Shown piece by piece: positions 8,188 to 18,600 of a stretch of 64,000 nucleotides of DNA. This DNA is from Lautropia mirabilis. Lineage in GTDB: Bacteria > Pseudomonadota > Gammaproteobacteria > Burkholderiales > Burkholderiaceae_E. Each line of letters begins with the position of its first letter. Within the stretch, counting starts at the first letter, position 1. The notes below the pieces were generated by a model. It was not told where the DNA came from. It saw only the letters and a program-made list of their open reading frames with translations, and made no database searches. Position numbers and translations under genes: made by a program. The DNA lies in contig NZ_LR134378.1 in the NCBI RefSeq assembly GCF_900637555.1, forward strand, positions 1,560,001 through 1,624,000, given 5' to 3'.

Positions 8188-8946
8188 ATGTATTCTGGTT
8201 TTACGCGCAAGATGACGGCTGCTCGTGTGGCGGTTGCTCTGGCGGCAGTCGGCGGCTGCGGGCTGGCCGCTGCGCCGGCCATGGCGGCAAGTGACTACGC
8301 CAACACGCTGCAGGCGCTGCAGCAACAGGAGTTCCGCGAGCTGTCCAAGGAACTGGGCGGTGCCGTGGCCTTCAAGGGGGTGGTTCCGGCGGAAGGGCTG
8401 GGCGTGCTGGGTTTCGACATCAGCGCCTCGGCCACGGGCTTCAAGCTGAAGGACCGTTCGCTGTGGAGCCGGGCCTCCAATGGGTCGAAGGTTGACCAGT
8501 ACGTGGCCATGGGCGGCATCCGGGCTCACAAGGGTCTGCCCAACAACATCGACCTGGATGCGTTCTACAACAAGGCGACGAACAACATCGGCGTCTGGGG
8601 TGCTGGTGTGCGCTGGGCCTTCATCGAGGGCAGCACCGTGATGCCGGCGGTGGCCATCCGGGGTTCGTACTCGGCGCTGTCGGGCGTGGACCAGCTGAAG
8701 ATGAACACGACCGGTGTGGACCTGTCGATCTCGAAAGGCATCCTGATGTTCACGCCGTATGCGGGCGTGGGCAAGGTGTGGGTGCGCAGCACGCCGAAGG
8801 ACGTGCCGGGGCTGAAGCGCGAGTCCTTCTCGCTGAACCGTGCGTTTGCCGGCGTCAACATCAACCTGGGCATCAACCTGGCTGCTGAGGTGGATCGCAC
8901 GGGCGACACGACCAGCTACAGCGTGAAGGCCGGGATCCGGTTCTGA
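8188..8946 (+). CDS. Predicted outer membrane beta-barrel protein, unknown function
   Basis: The 252-residue product has a signal peptide (positive start, hydrophobic VAVALAAVGGCGLAAAP, cleavage near AMA-AS at about residue 34). The mature part alternates short amphipathic strands and turns and ends in Gly-Ile-Arg-Phe, a C-terminal aromatic residue typical of BAM-inserted outer membrane barrels. I recognise no specific family; it loosely resembles DUF-type or OmpW-like small barrels with about eight to ten strands. The ATG at 8188 follows a clear CAGGAGA ribosome binding site, so I rejected the TTG at 8170. It appears monocistronic, with a hairpin just downstream. Confidence 0.7.
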   Translation: MYSGFTRKMTAARVAVALAAVGGCGLAAAPAMAASDYANTLQALQQQEFRELSKELGGAVAFKGVVPAEGLGVLGFDISASATGFKLKDRSLWSRASNGSKVDQYVAMGGIRAHKGLPNNIDLDAFYNKATNNIGVWGAGVRWAFIEGSTVMPAVAIRGSYSALSGVDQLKMNTTGVDLSISKGILMFTPYAGVGKVWVRSTPKDVPGLKRESFSLNRAFAGVNINLGINLAAEVDRTGDTTSYSVKAGIRF

Positions 8947-8980
8947 TCGGCTGAAGGTTGATCGCTGATCGTTGCTGAAG

Positions 8981-9005
8981 CATGGGCCCCTGTTTGGGGC
9001 CCATG
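8981..9005 (+). terminator. Perfect hairpin after the beta-barrel gene
   Basis: CATGGGCCCC (8981-8990) and GGGGCCCATG (8996-9005) form a perfect 10-base stem around a TGTTT loop. No T run follows, so it may act as a weak terminator or mRNA end stabiliser rather than a classical intrinsic terminator. Confidence 0.45.
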
Positions 9006-9078
9006 GTCATTATGGGGGCCAAGTTCATGCCCGGGAGCAGGCGGATCCCTTGGGGGATGCCTTCCGTTGATGGAAATG

Positions 9079-9381
9079 TCAGATGATGGCCTGCAAGCCT
9101 TTGTCGGCGATGATGTTCAGAAGCTTGAGTGCTGGGCCTGTAGGGTGGGTTTCGCCCTGTTCCCATTTGCGTATGGTTGATGCGGATGTGTGCAGGTGAA
9201 GTGCAAACACGGGTTGGCTGAACCTGAGACTTTCACGCAGACGCTTGATGTCGGCGGCCTGGAAGTCCCTTACTGGAGGGGGGCAGATCGCATCGAACTC
9301 ACGCATTGTCACCTTGTCGATGGCTCCGGCTTGGTGAAGCGTTTCGAGATCCTCGCGCAGCGATTCAATGATCTTGCTCAC
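9079..9381 (-). CDS. HTH antitoxin (NadS/HigA-like)
   Basis: The 100-residue protein has a Cro/C1-type helix-turn-helix at about residues 40-97: IKRLRESLRFSQPVFALHLH then TSASTIRKWEQGETHPTGPA, followed by a helix ending in KLLNIIADKGL. WEQG with the preceding STIRKW is the typical recognition-helix end in this family. It is encoded after its toxin and overlaps it by 17 bases, the reversed order seen in HigBA and related pairs. It should neutralise the toxin and repress the shared promoter upstream of the toxin gene. Confidence 0.8.
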   Translation of the reverse strand: MSKIIESLREDLETLHQAGAIDKVTMREFDAICPPPVRDFQAADIKRLRESLRFSQPVFALHLHTSASTIRKWEQGETHPTGPALKLLNIIADKGLQAII

Positions 9382-9748
9382 AATGTACCTCTATCAAAAC
9401 ACCCGATTGCAACGCCTTGGATAAGGCCATGGGGGGCAGTTCCAGAAATGTTATGCCGGCGAACTGCAACGCCTTCCTCTCGTCCTGCGTGATGTTCGCC
9501 CTATCGTTCTTGGCGAATCCATGCAGGAATACATAACGGTTACCGAGTCGAGCAGATAGCAGTGTTCGGTATCCTCCGCTCTTGCCTGAGCCTGAACGAG
9601 CAACTCGTTTCTTGTAGAGGAAACCTCCCAAGTCTGCGTCGATCAGCCCCTTTTCCATTTCTTTGACTGCTTTGCATAGTGCTGTGTCCGTCAGGTGCTC
9701 CTTGGCTTGCCAGCGTGCAAAGTCCTTTCGTTTGAGGATGTTCGCCAC
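9365..9748 (-). CDS. RelE-type toxin (HigB/RelE superfamily)
   Basis: This 127-residue protein matches the longer RelE-type toxins usually paired with a NadS/HigA antitoxin: YKKRVARSGSGKSGGYRTL, then NRYVFLHGFAKNDRANIT, then a helix starting QDERKALQFAG. The Arg/Lys-rich strand and the HGFAKND segment are the family hallmarks; members are thought to cleave mRNA at the ribosome. The gene comes first, with the antitoxin downstream and overlapping. A promoter with an inverted repeat in its spacer lies 18-47 bases upstream. The pair lies in the same accessory stretch as the dispersed repeats. Confidence 0.8.
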   Translation of the reverse strand: MANILKRKDFARWQAKEHLTDTALCKAVKEMEKGLIDADLGGFLYKKRVARSGSGKSGGYRTLLSARLGNRYVFLHGFAKNDRANITQDERKALQFAGITFLELPPMALSKALQSGVLIEVHCEQDH

Positions 9749-9766
9749 CTTGATCTCTTGGTAGAA

Positions 9767-9795
9767 ATGTACCCGAAACGGGTATGGTATTCAAG
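9767..9795 (-). promoter_or_regulatory. Promoter and operator of the second toxin-antitoxin pair
   Basis: On the minus strand TTGAAT (9790-9795) and TACATT (9767-9772) are exactly 17 bases apart. The spacer holds a perfect inverted repeat, TACCCGAAACGGGTA (9771-9785; 6-base arms, 3-base centre), which also touches the -10. The toxin start at 9748 follows 18 bases later. This is the expected place for HTH-antitoxin binding. Confidence 0.65.
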
Positions 9796-9888
9796 GCGAA
9801 GCCGTCATGACACAGTCGGTTGGATTAGGTTGAGTAGCGCTTGTAACCGACGGTCTTACCAGGATAGCAGTCTGGTTTGACCGCAACA

Positions 9889-9986
9889 CCCCGGAGTGGG
9901 GTGCCTCCACAGGAGCTCTGGAAGCGCAAGCGGGCAACATGAGCCGAGGAGGGTACCCGGCTCACGGGGCGCTCTACATCGGAGGC
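9889..9986 (+). repeat. Dispersed palindromic repeat, copy C
   Basis: The plus strand here matches the minus strand of copies A and B: the centre is CTGGAAGCGCAAGCGG then ATGAGCCGAGGA, with flanks CCCCGG (9889) and GGTACCCGGCTCACGGGGCG (9948-9967). One arm has diverged, so its stem is weaker than in A and B. It lies between the second toxin-antitoxin pair and pgi in a 389-base gap that otherwise holds only the toxin-antitoxin promoter and the pgi terminators. Confidence 0.75.
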
Positions 9987-10074
9987 CCGGAAACCCGCTT
10001 GGGGGCTGAGAACGCGATGGAAGATTGGAGCTGGTGGAAGTGTCTCCAGTAAGGCCGCAGCAAGGGGGGCCAGC

Positions 10075-10124
10075 AAAAAGCGCCCATGACGGGCGCTTTT
10101 TTTGAGTGCGCCCGAAGGGCGCAC
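10075..10124 (-). terminator. Double hairpin terminator of pgi
   Basis: Downstream of the pgi stop on the minus strand comes first an 8-base stem closed by a TTCG loop (GTGCGCCC/GGGCGCAC, 10106-10124), then AGCGCCC/GGGCGCT (10079-10097) followed by five T. The second stem also has a T run on the plus side (10097-10103), so it can work in both directions. Confidence 0.8.
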
Positions 10125-10137
10125 GGTTCACGCTGCG

Positions 10138-11757
10138 TCAGCCGCGGAAGTAGCCGAGCAGGGCCCGGGTGGACGGGTCCAGCGCGCTGGCGTCGCCACC
10201 GGCCAGGGCGGATTCGACCGACTTGGCCATCACCTTGCCGTATTCGACGCCGAACTGGTCGAAGGCGTTGATGCCCAGGATCACGCTGGCCACGAAGGTG
10301 GCGTGCTCATAGGCGGCCAGCAGGGCGCCGACGGAGCGGGCGTCGATGGCGGGCAGCAGAATGAGCGTGCTGGGCCGGTTGCCCGGGAAGGCCTTGTGCC
10401 AGTCTTCGCCACTGGCTTCGTCGGGCAGCGGTTTGCCCAGGGCCAGTGCGGCGCTCTGGGCCAGGCAGTTGGCCACGAGGATCTGGTGGCGCTGGTCATC
10501 CGGGCCGCCCAGGGTGGCAGGATCTGCCTTGCGGGCGATGATGAAGTCCACCGGCACGGTGTCGGGGCCCTGGTGCAGCTGCTGGAAGAAGGAGTGCTGG
10601 GCGTTGGTGCCCGAGACGCCCCAGATGACCGGGCTGCTGAGCAGGCCGAGGTGGCTGCCGTTGACGCGGGCGGATTTGCCGTTGCTCTCCATGATGAGCT
10701 GCTGCAGGTAGTTGGGCAGCAGGCGCAGCCGTTCGCTGTAGGGGATGATGGCCTGGCTGGTGCAGTCCAGGATGTCGCGGTTCCAGATGCTGATGAGGCC
10801 GAGCCAGACGGGCAGGTTGCTCTTGAACGGGGCGCTCTGGAAGTGCTCGTCCATGGCGCGGGCGCCGTCCAGCAGCTGCTCGAAGACTTCGGGGCCACAG
10901 GCAATGGCGATGGAGACGCCGGCGGCGGACCACAGCGAGTAACGGCCGCCCACCCAGTCCCAGAAGCGCAGGATCTGCGTGGCGGGCACGCCGTAGCGTT
11001 CGGCGGCTTCGGGGTGGGCGGTGACGCCGATGAACTGTCGCAGGGCGGCCTCGCGCGGGATGCCGGCGTGGATGAGCCAGTGCAGGGCGGCTTCGGCGTT
11101 GGCCAGGGTCTCGCGGGTGGTGAAGGTCTTGGAGACGACCAGGAAGGCGGTGGTGGCGGGGTCGAGGCCGACGAGGTTGCGGGCCAGGTCGGCCGGGTCG
11201 ACGTTGGCCACGAAACGCACGTCGGGGCCGCCCGGCTGGGCCAGGGCGTCGCAGACCAGGCGTGGGCCCAGGTCGGAGCCGCCGATGCCGATGCAGACGA
11301 GGGTGGTGAGCGGCTGGCCACTGTGGCCGCGCAGTTCACCCTGACGGAAGCGGCGGGCCAGGTCGACGATGCGCTGGCGTTCGGCGCGGGCCAGCTGGGC
11401 CGCGTTGGGGTCGCCTTCGAGGCCGCGCAGGGCGGTGTGCAGCACCTGCCGCCCCTCGGTGGGGTTGGCAATGCCGCCGCTGAGCATGTACTGGCGTGCT
11501 TCGGGCAGGCGGGCGCTGTTGGCCACGCCGATCAGGGCGTCGATGACGGCGTCGTCGATGCGCTGCTTGCTGAAGTCGGCGATGAGGCCGGCGGCTTCGA
11601 GGCGCAGCTGGGCAGGGCGGCCAGGGTTTTCGAGCAGGGTTCGCAGGGGCGTCTCTTCAAGGCGTCGTCCCTCGCGTTGCAGGATGCGCCACGCGGCCCT
11701 GCGAGCCCCGGTGTTGGGGGCTGAGCGGGGGGATGGCGTCTTTTGCGTAGTGTCCAT
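10138..11757 (-). CDS. pgi: Glucose-6-phosphate isomerase
   Basis: This 539-residue cytosolic enzyme interconverts glucose 6-phosphate and fructose 6-phosphate. The phosphosugar-binding SIS core is evident: TTLVCIGIGGSDLGPRL (about 142), ADLARNLVGLDPATTAFLVV and SKTFTTRETLANA. The second signature, GVSGTNAQHSFFQQLHQG at about 380, carries the catalytic His, and a Lys near the C terminus completes the site. The ATG at 11757 is preceded by CTGGAGG at good distance; the frame is open a further 17 codons upstream without support. It stands alone between terminators and the DUF423 gene. Confidence 0.95.
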   Translation of the reverse strand: MDTTQKTPSPRSAPNTGARRAAWRILQREGRRLEETPLRTLLENPGRPAQLRLEAAGLIADFSKQRIDDAVIDALIGVANSARLPEARQYMLSGGIANPTEGRQVLHTALRGLEGDPNAAQLARAERQRIVDLARRFRQGELRGHSGQPLTTLVCIGIGGSDLGPRLVCDALAQPGGPDVRFVANVDPADLARNLVGLDPATTAFLVVSKTFTTRETLANAEAALHWLIHAGIPREAALRQFIGVTAHPEAAERYGVPATQILRFWDWVGGRYSLWSAAGVSIAIACGPEVFEQLLDGARAMDEHFQSAPFKSNLPVWLGLISIWNRDILDCTSQAIIPYSERLRLLPNYLQQLIMESNGKSARVNGSHLGLLSSPVIWGVSGTNAQHSFFQQLHQGPDTVPVDFIIARKADPATLGGPDDQRHQILVANCLAQSAALALGKPLPDEASGEDWHKAFPGNRPSTLILLPAIDARSVGALLAAYEHATFVASVILGINAFDQFGVEYGKVMAKSVESALAGGDASALDPSTRALLGYFRG

Positions 11758-12091
11758 GACGAAAACCTCCAGGCAAGGCATGCACTTGAATTCAGGATGT
11801 TGCCACAATTGACGATTGGGTCACTGTACAAAACCGCAGCACGGATGTCTGTTTTGCCGAGTTCCGGGAAGGGGTCGGCGAAGGCCCCGCCGGATCTTCG
11901 GTGATCCGGTGGGCAATGGTTCCGTTCTGGGCCCAAATGCGTTCAGTGTGCGGTGCGCGGAGCGGATTGGGGGCTGATCTTGCGTGGATGGCCTGGAAAG
12001 ACGCCGCTTCGAGGGGCCACGAATGTGTGTGGGGGGCGTGCCACGCGATGGGGCGTGTCACGAGGTGAGGCGTGTCACGGGGTGGGGTGTT
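11758..12091. other. Intergenic stretch with four 17-18-base imperfect tandem repeats
   Basis: The 334 bases hold no gene that I can support. The leader and promoter of pgi must lie in the left part, where the sequence is locally AT-richer (11795-11850). At 12034-12102 four consecutive units share the pattern GGCGTGTCACG followed by a GATG/GGTG-like end; the last overlaps the stop codon of the DUF423 gene. Their role is unknown. Confidence 0.5.
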
Positions 12092-12526
12092 TCACGATGT
12101 GCGGGACCTGGGCTGTTCGGGCGTCCGCACGGCACGCCAGGCCGAGATGGCCAGCCACACCCAGCCGGCGATGAAGCAGCTGCCGCCGATGGGGGTGAGG
12201 ATGCCCAGTGGCCGGGTGCCGGTGAGCACCAGCAGGTAGAGGCTGCCGCTGAACAGCAGGATGCCGAGGGTGAACAGGCTGCCGCTGACGGTGATGGCGC
12301 GGGGAGGCAGGCGGCCGGCCAGGGCACCGAGGGCGACGAGGGCCAGGGCGTGGTACATCTGGTAGCGCACGGCGGTCTCGTAGATGAGCAGCAGGGGCTC
12401 GGCCAGCATGGCACGCAGGCCATGGGCACCGAAGGCGCCGGCGGCGACTCCCAGGGCAGCGAACAGGGCGCCGGTGCCCAGCCAGGGCAGGCCGATGGCG
12501 GCGGATGGAGCGGTTGCAGGTTGCAT
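12092..12526 (-). CDS. DUF423 family inner membrane protein
   Basis: The 144-residue protein has four hydrophobic helices and the DUF423 signature AAGAFGAHGLRAML near the N terminus, followed by YETAVRYQMYHALALVALG and LFSGSLYLLVLTG. These small four-helix membrane proteins (YgdD-like) are widespread but have no established function. It lies 92 bases downstream of uvrA on the same strand and could be read through from it. Family call is secure. Confidence 0.88.
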   Translation of the reverse strand: MQPATAPSAAIGLPWLGTGALFAALGVAAGAFGAHGLRAMLAEPLLLIYETAVRYQMYHALALVALGALAGRLPPRAITVSGSLFTLGILLFSGSLYLLVLTGTRPLGILTPIGGSCFIAGWVWLAISAWRAVRTPEQPRSRTS

Positions 12527-12618
12527 GATGGGTGCGCGGGTGGGAAAGGACGCCGGACGGGGGGCTGCAGGCGCTGGATGCTTCTGCAGGGCCCCCTGTC
12601 TGCGGGGTGAGCGTTTCG

Positions 12619-15600
12619 TCAGTGGGGATCGGTCTTGAGGGCCTTGGTGCCGGCGCGGGTGGTGCTCGCCTTGCGGGTGCGGGATGCCGGGCGCAGCCCG
12701 GCCAGGTTGGTTTTGCTCTCGCTGGCTTCTCTCCTGGTGGCTTTGCCCTCGGACCCCTCGGGTTTCTCGCCCCGATGCGCCGCCAGGAACTCGGCCAGCA
12801 GGCGGCCGGTGTGGGTCTTGCGGCTGCGGGCCAGCTGGGCGGGCGGGCCTTCGGCAACGACCTGGCCGCCGTCGGTGCCGCCTTCGGGGCCGATGTCGAT
12901 GATCCAGTCGGCCTCGGCCCAGATGTTCTGGTTGTGTTCGATGACCAGCAAGGTGTTGCCGGCATCGACGAGGCGGTGCATGACGTGCAGCAGTTTCTCC
13001 ACGTCGGCCATGTGCAGGCCGACGGTGGGCTCGTCCAGGATGTAGAAGGTGCCGCCGTCGACGACCTCGCCCTGGTGGCCGGCCTTGCGCGCACGGGCGC
13101 GGGCAGTGGCTTGGGCCTTGGCTTCACGCAGCGGGTCGACCTCTTCGGTGAGGGCGCGGACCTTGGCCAGTTCGGTGACGAGCTTGATGCGCTGGGCCTC
13201 GCCGCCGGACAGGGTGGGGCTCTGCTGCCCCAGGGTGAGGTAGCCCAGGCCCACGTCCTGCAACAGTTGCAGGGGATGGGCGATGGAGCGCCACGGGGTG
13301 AAGAATTCCAGGGCTTCGTCCACGGTCATGTGCAGCACGTCGGCGATGGACTTGCCGTTGAGGCGGACCTGGTTGGTCTCGGGGTCGAAGCGTCCGCCGC
13401 CGCAGGTGTCGCAGAGGATGCGCACGTCGGGCAGGAAGTTCATCTCGATGGTGCGCACGCCCTGGCCTTCGCAGGCGGGGCAGCGGCCGCCGGCGGTGTT
13501 GAAGGAGAAGCGCGAGGCGGTGTAGCCGCGCAGGCGGGCTTCGCTGGTGTCGGCGAAGAGGCGGCGGATGGCGTCCCAGAAGCCGATGTAGGTGGCAGGG
13601 GTGGAGCGCGGGGTCTTGCCGATGGGGGTCTGGTCCACTTCCAGCACGCGCTGGATGCCCTGCCAGCCTTGCAGGTCCTGGCAGTGGGGGATCTTGCCGC
13701 GCTCGCCGGCCAGCTTGCGCTGCAGGGCGTCCAGCAGCACGTCGCGGGCGAAGGTGGACTTGCCGGAACCGGAAACGCCGGTGACGACGGTCAGACGCTT
13801 GAGCGGGATGCGGGCGGAGGCGTCCTTCAGGTTGTGCAGGTGGGCGCCCAGCAGATGCAGGGCGGGGGTGTCGTCGTCGACGGGGCGGCGGGCGGCATCG
13901 GGCAGGGCGGGCGGATGGGCCAGATAGCGGCCGGTGAGGCTATCGGGATTGGCCTCCACTTCGGCCAGGGTGCCGCTGGCGATGATCTGGCCGCCCAGGC
14001 GGCCGGCGCCGGGGCCGATGTCGATCAGGTGGTCGGCGCGGGCGATGGTCTCTTCGTCGTGTTCGACGACCAGCAGGGTGTTGCCCTTGTGGCGCAGCTT
14101 GTCCAGGGTCTGCAGCAGCAGGCGGTTGTCGCGCGGGTGCAGGCCGATGGTGGGTTCGTCCAGCACGTAGCAGACGCCCTGCAGGTTGGAGCCGAGCTGG
14201 CCGGCCAGGCGGATGCGCTGGGCCTCGCCGCCGGACAGGGTGGGGGCGGAGCGGTCGAGCGTGAGGTAGCCCAGGCCCACGTCGATGAGGAAGGCCAGGC
14301 GGTTGCGGATCTCGTCGAGGATGCCGGCGGCGATGTCGGTCTGGCGGCGGTCGAAGCCCTTGGCCACGGTGTCGACCCACTGGCGGGCCTGCAGGACGGA
14401 CTGGGCGGTGACATCGGCGATGGACTGGCCGCCGACGCGCACGTTCAGCGCCACGGGGTTGAGGCGCTGGCCGTGGCAGACGGGGCAGGGGTCATCGCTG
14501 TAGGTGACGCCGGCATCGGTCTCGCCTTCCAGGCCGGGGGTAAGTTCATCCTTCTTGATGCGGCCGATGATGGCCAGGCCGGTGCCCAGGCAGCCGGGGC
14601 ACCAGCCCTGCCGTGCGTTGAACGAGAAGGTGCGCGGATCCAGCTCGGGGTAGCTGGTGCCGCAGTGGCTGCAGGCGCGCTTGGTGCTGAAGAGGACGGT
14701 GTTCAGGTGGGCGTCCAGGTCGGTCTTCAGGCGGTCCACGTCTTCCAGCAGCATGACCACGCCCTTGCCGTGCTGCAGGGTGGCCAGCAGCTGGGTTCGC
14801 AGCTCGGTCTCGTGGGCGGGACTGATGGTCAGGTCGGCCACCGGCAGTTCGATGTTGTGCTCGATGTAGCGGTCGATGCGCGGGAAGCCCTGGGTGGGCA
14901 GAAACTTGCCGTCCACGCGCAGCATGGGGTAGCCCTTGCCGTGAGCCCATTTGGCCAGGTCGGTGTAGACGCCCTTGCGGCCCACGACCAGCGGGGCCAG
15001 CAGGCCCACCTGGCGGCCGCGGTAGTCGCGCAGGATGCGGGCGGCGATGCTGTCGAAGGACTGCGGCTCGATGGGGGTTCCGTCGTTGGGGCAGTACTGG
15101 GTGCCCAGCTTCTGGAACAGCAGTCGCAGGAAGTGGTGGATCTCGGTGAGGGTGGCGACGGTGCTCTTGCGGCCGCCGCGGCTGGTGCGCTGCTCGATGG
15201 CAACGGTGGGCGGGATGCCGTAGATGCCGTCCACATCGGGCCGCGAGGCGGGCTGGACGAACTGGCGGGCGTAGGCGTTGAGCGATTCGAGATAGCGGCG
15301 CTGGCCTTCGCCGAAGACGACATCAAAGGCCAGGGTGGACTTGCCGCTGCCCGAGACGCCGGTGATGACGGTGAGCCGGTCGCGCGGGATGTCCACGTCG
15401 ATGTTCTTCAGGTTGTGCTCGCGGGCGCCGTGCACGAGGATGGCGCTGCTGGCGCGGTCGCGCAGCGATCCGGCCTGCCAGGCGGGGGCGGGCTCCTGAA
15501 CCGTGTGGGCCGCCTGTGGCGCCGTGGCCTGGCGGGACAGGCGCTCCAGCTCGGCCTGGTGGGTGGCCAGTGCCGCACCCGTGAAGGAGGCTGGATTGGC

Positions 15601-18600
15601 GGCGACGTCCGGTGGGGTACCGGTGGCCACGATGCGCCCGCCGTGATCGCCCCCGCCGGGGCCCAGGTCGATGAGCCAGTCGGCGGCGTCGATGAAGTCG
15701 AGGTTGTGCTCGATGACCAGCACGGAGTGGCCGGCAGCCTGCAGCGAGCGCAGGGCGCGCAGCAGTCGGGCGATGTCGTCGAAGTGCAGGCCGGTGGTGG
15801 GTTCGTCGAACAGGTACAGCGTGCCGCCGGCAGCGTGGCGGCCGCTGCGGGCGCCGCGCTTGCGGGCCTGTTCGGCGGCTTCGGCCAGGAAGCCGGCCAG
15901 CTTCAGGCGCTGGGCTTCGCCGCCTGACAGGGTGGGCACAGGCTGCCCAAGCTTCAGATAGTCGAGGCCGACCTCGACCAGCGGCTGCAGGCGGCGCTGG
16001 ATCTCGGGGGTGGCGCTGAAGAAGTCGGCGGCCTGGCGCACGGTCATTTCCAGCACGTCGACGATGGAGGCCTCCACCGGGCGGGCCATGGCGGTGCCGT
16101 CGCTGCGGCCGCGGATGCGCACGTCCTGGATCTCGGGGCGGAAGCGCCGGCCGTCGCAGTCGGGGCAGCGCAGGTACACGTCGGACAGGAACTGCATCTC
16201 GACGTGCTCGAAGCCGTTGCCGCCGCAGGTGGGGCAGCGGCCATCGCCGCTGTTGAAGCTGAAGACGCCGGCGGTGTAGCCGCGTTCGCGGGCCAGTTCG
16301 GTGGCGGCAAACTGCTTGCGGATCAGGTCGAAGGCGCCGACGTAGCTGACCGGGTTGCTGCGGGTGGTCTTGCCGATGGGCGACTGGTCGACGAAGACCA
16401 CGCCGTCGATCTGGCGGGCGCCGACGAGGCGCCTGAATTCACCGGGAGCCTCGGTGGGCAGGCCCTGTTCCTTCAGCAGGGCGGGCAGCAGCACGTCCTG
16501 CATGAGGGTGGACTTGCCGCTGCCGGAGACGCCGGTCAGGCAGACGAGCCGTCCCAGCGGGATGTCCACGTCGATGCCCTTGAGGTTGTGGGCGGTGACG
16601 CCTTCAAGTCGCAGGCGCGGGGTGTCGTCGGTGACGGGTTCGCGATGGCCGGAGGAGGCGTGCTTGCGGCGTGCCAGGTAGTCGGCGGTGAGTGTCTGGG
16701 CGGCAGGCAGCCGGCTGGCCGGGCCGTCAAAGACGATCTGGCCGCCCCGTTCGCCCGGGCCCGGGCCGATGTCGATGATGCGCTCGGCGGCGAACATCAC
16801 CTGCGGGTCGTGCTCGACCACCACCAGCGAATTGCCGGCGTCGCGCAGCCGCTGCATGATGGCGATGATGCGGTCCATGTCGCGCGGGTGCAGGCCGATG
16901 GAGGGCTCATCGAGGATGAAGAGCGTGTTGACCAGCGAGGTGCCCAGCGCGGTGGTGAGGTTGATGCGCTGCACTTCGCCGCCGGAGAGCGTGCGCGACT
17001 GGCGGTCGAGCGTGAGGTAGTCCAGACCCACGTCGCTCAGGAAGCGCAGCCGGGTACGGATCTCGGTCATCAGCAGCTCGGTGGCCTCGTCCAGCGGCGC
17101 AGGCAGGTGCAGGCCGGCCATCAGCCGGTTCAGCCGGTCGATGGGCAGCAGCATGAGGTCGTGCAGGGTCAGGCCCGGCAGGGCGTCGAGCTGGGCGTCG
17201 GTCCACTGCGTGCCCATGGGGCGAAAGCGTCGGTAGCTTCCCGCGCTTTCCGCGTGGGCATCGACACCGGCCGGATCGTTTGAAGATGCGCGGCCGGACG
17301 AGGGCTGGTCGGCCGGGGCGGTTCCGTTTTCGTCGGCGACCGGGGCGAAGGCCTGCCGGGCGTCTTCTTCGTTGCCCACGCGCCAGAGCAGGGCCTCGGG
17401 CTTGAGGCGGGCGCCTTCACAGGCGGGGCACGGGGTGTAGGAGCGGTACTTGGACAGCAGCACCCGGATGTGCATCTTGTAGGCCTTGCTTTCCAGCCAG
17501 CCGAAGAAGTGGCGGATGCCGTACCACTGCCGCTTCCAGTCGCCGCTCCAGTCGGGCGCGCCTTCGATGACCCAGCGCCGGTCGGCTTCGGACAGGTCCG
17601 ACCAGGGGCTGTCCAGATCGATGCCGGCCTTGCGGCCGTACTTCATCAGTTCGTCCTGGGCTTCCTTGAAGCTGGGCGTCTGCCAGGGCTTGACGGCGCC
17701 TTCGGCCAGCGACTTGGTCGGATCGGGGATGACCAGGCCGAGGTCCAGACCGATGACGCGACCGAAGCCCTTGCAGGTGTCGCAGGCGCCCAGCGGCGAG
17801 TTGAACGAGAACAGGCTGGGCGTGGGCGCGTGATAGGCGATGTCGCAGGTGGCGCAGGCAAACTGCGTGCTGAAATGCCAGCGGGCCAGCTCGTGGCCCT
17901 CGGCGTCCTGGGCGATGACGGCCAGACGGCCATGGCCACGGTCCAGGGCTGCTTCCAGGCTGCCCGCCAGCCGGTCATCGGGCACGCTGCTGGCGCGGAA
18001 CCGGTCGGCCACAACGGTAAGGCGGACGGGGTGATCGTGTATCAGCGGGGTGTCGTCGGCGCCGGCTGCCGTGGCGGCGTCGGCGCCATCCGGAGGGACG
18101 GCCTGAGAGGTAAGGGTGCTGGCGTCTGCCTTGGCTGCTGCGGCGCGGGTTGTCTTGTCGGCTTTGGTGCGCTTTCCGGCCTTCGCTGCCTTGTCACTTG
18201 CGGCCTTGCCCGCCTTGCGCTTGCCGGTCTTGCCGGTGGTTTCCTCGCTCTCGACGGGGTTGGGCAGATCCTCGCGCTGGTGGATGCGGGTGTAGCCCTG
18301 GGCCTGCAGTTGGGCGATGACCTCCCGTTCGTCGAAGCCGGCCGGTACCAGAACCGGGAAGGTGACGTAGAGGCGGGGATCCTCCAGCGCGGCGGCCCGC
18401 TGGTGCACGGTGGCGGCGATGCTGGCCACGTCGTCGACCCGGACCGGCTGGGCGCACTGCCGGCAGTACAGGGTGGCGGCGTGGGCCATCAGCAGCTTCA
18501 GATGGTCGTTCAGCTCGGTCATCGTGCCGACCGTGGAGCGCGAGGTGCGCACCGGGTTGGTCTGGTCGATGGCGATGGCGGGCGGCACGCCGTCGATGCT

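Noticed and set aside
10102-11724. Long open frame antisense to pgi
   Set aside because: It mirrors the pgi codons, has a Gly/Ala/Val composition and no recognisable family; pgi is unambiguous.
12532-15927. Very long open frame antisense to uvrA
   Set aside because: High GC content keeps several frames open. The translation is Gly/Ala/Gln/Val-rich with no domain, while the opposite strand encodes a complete UvrA.
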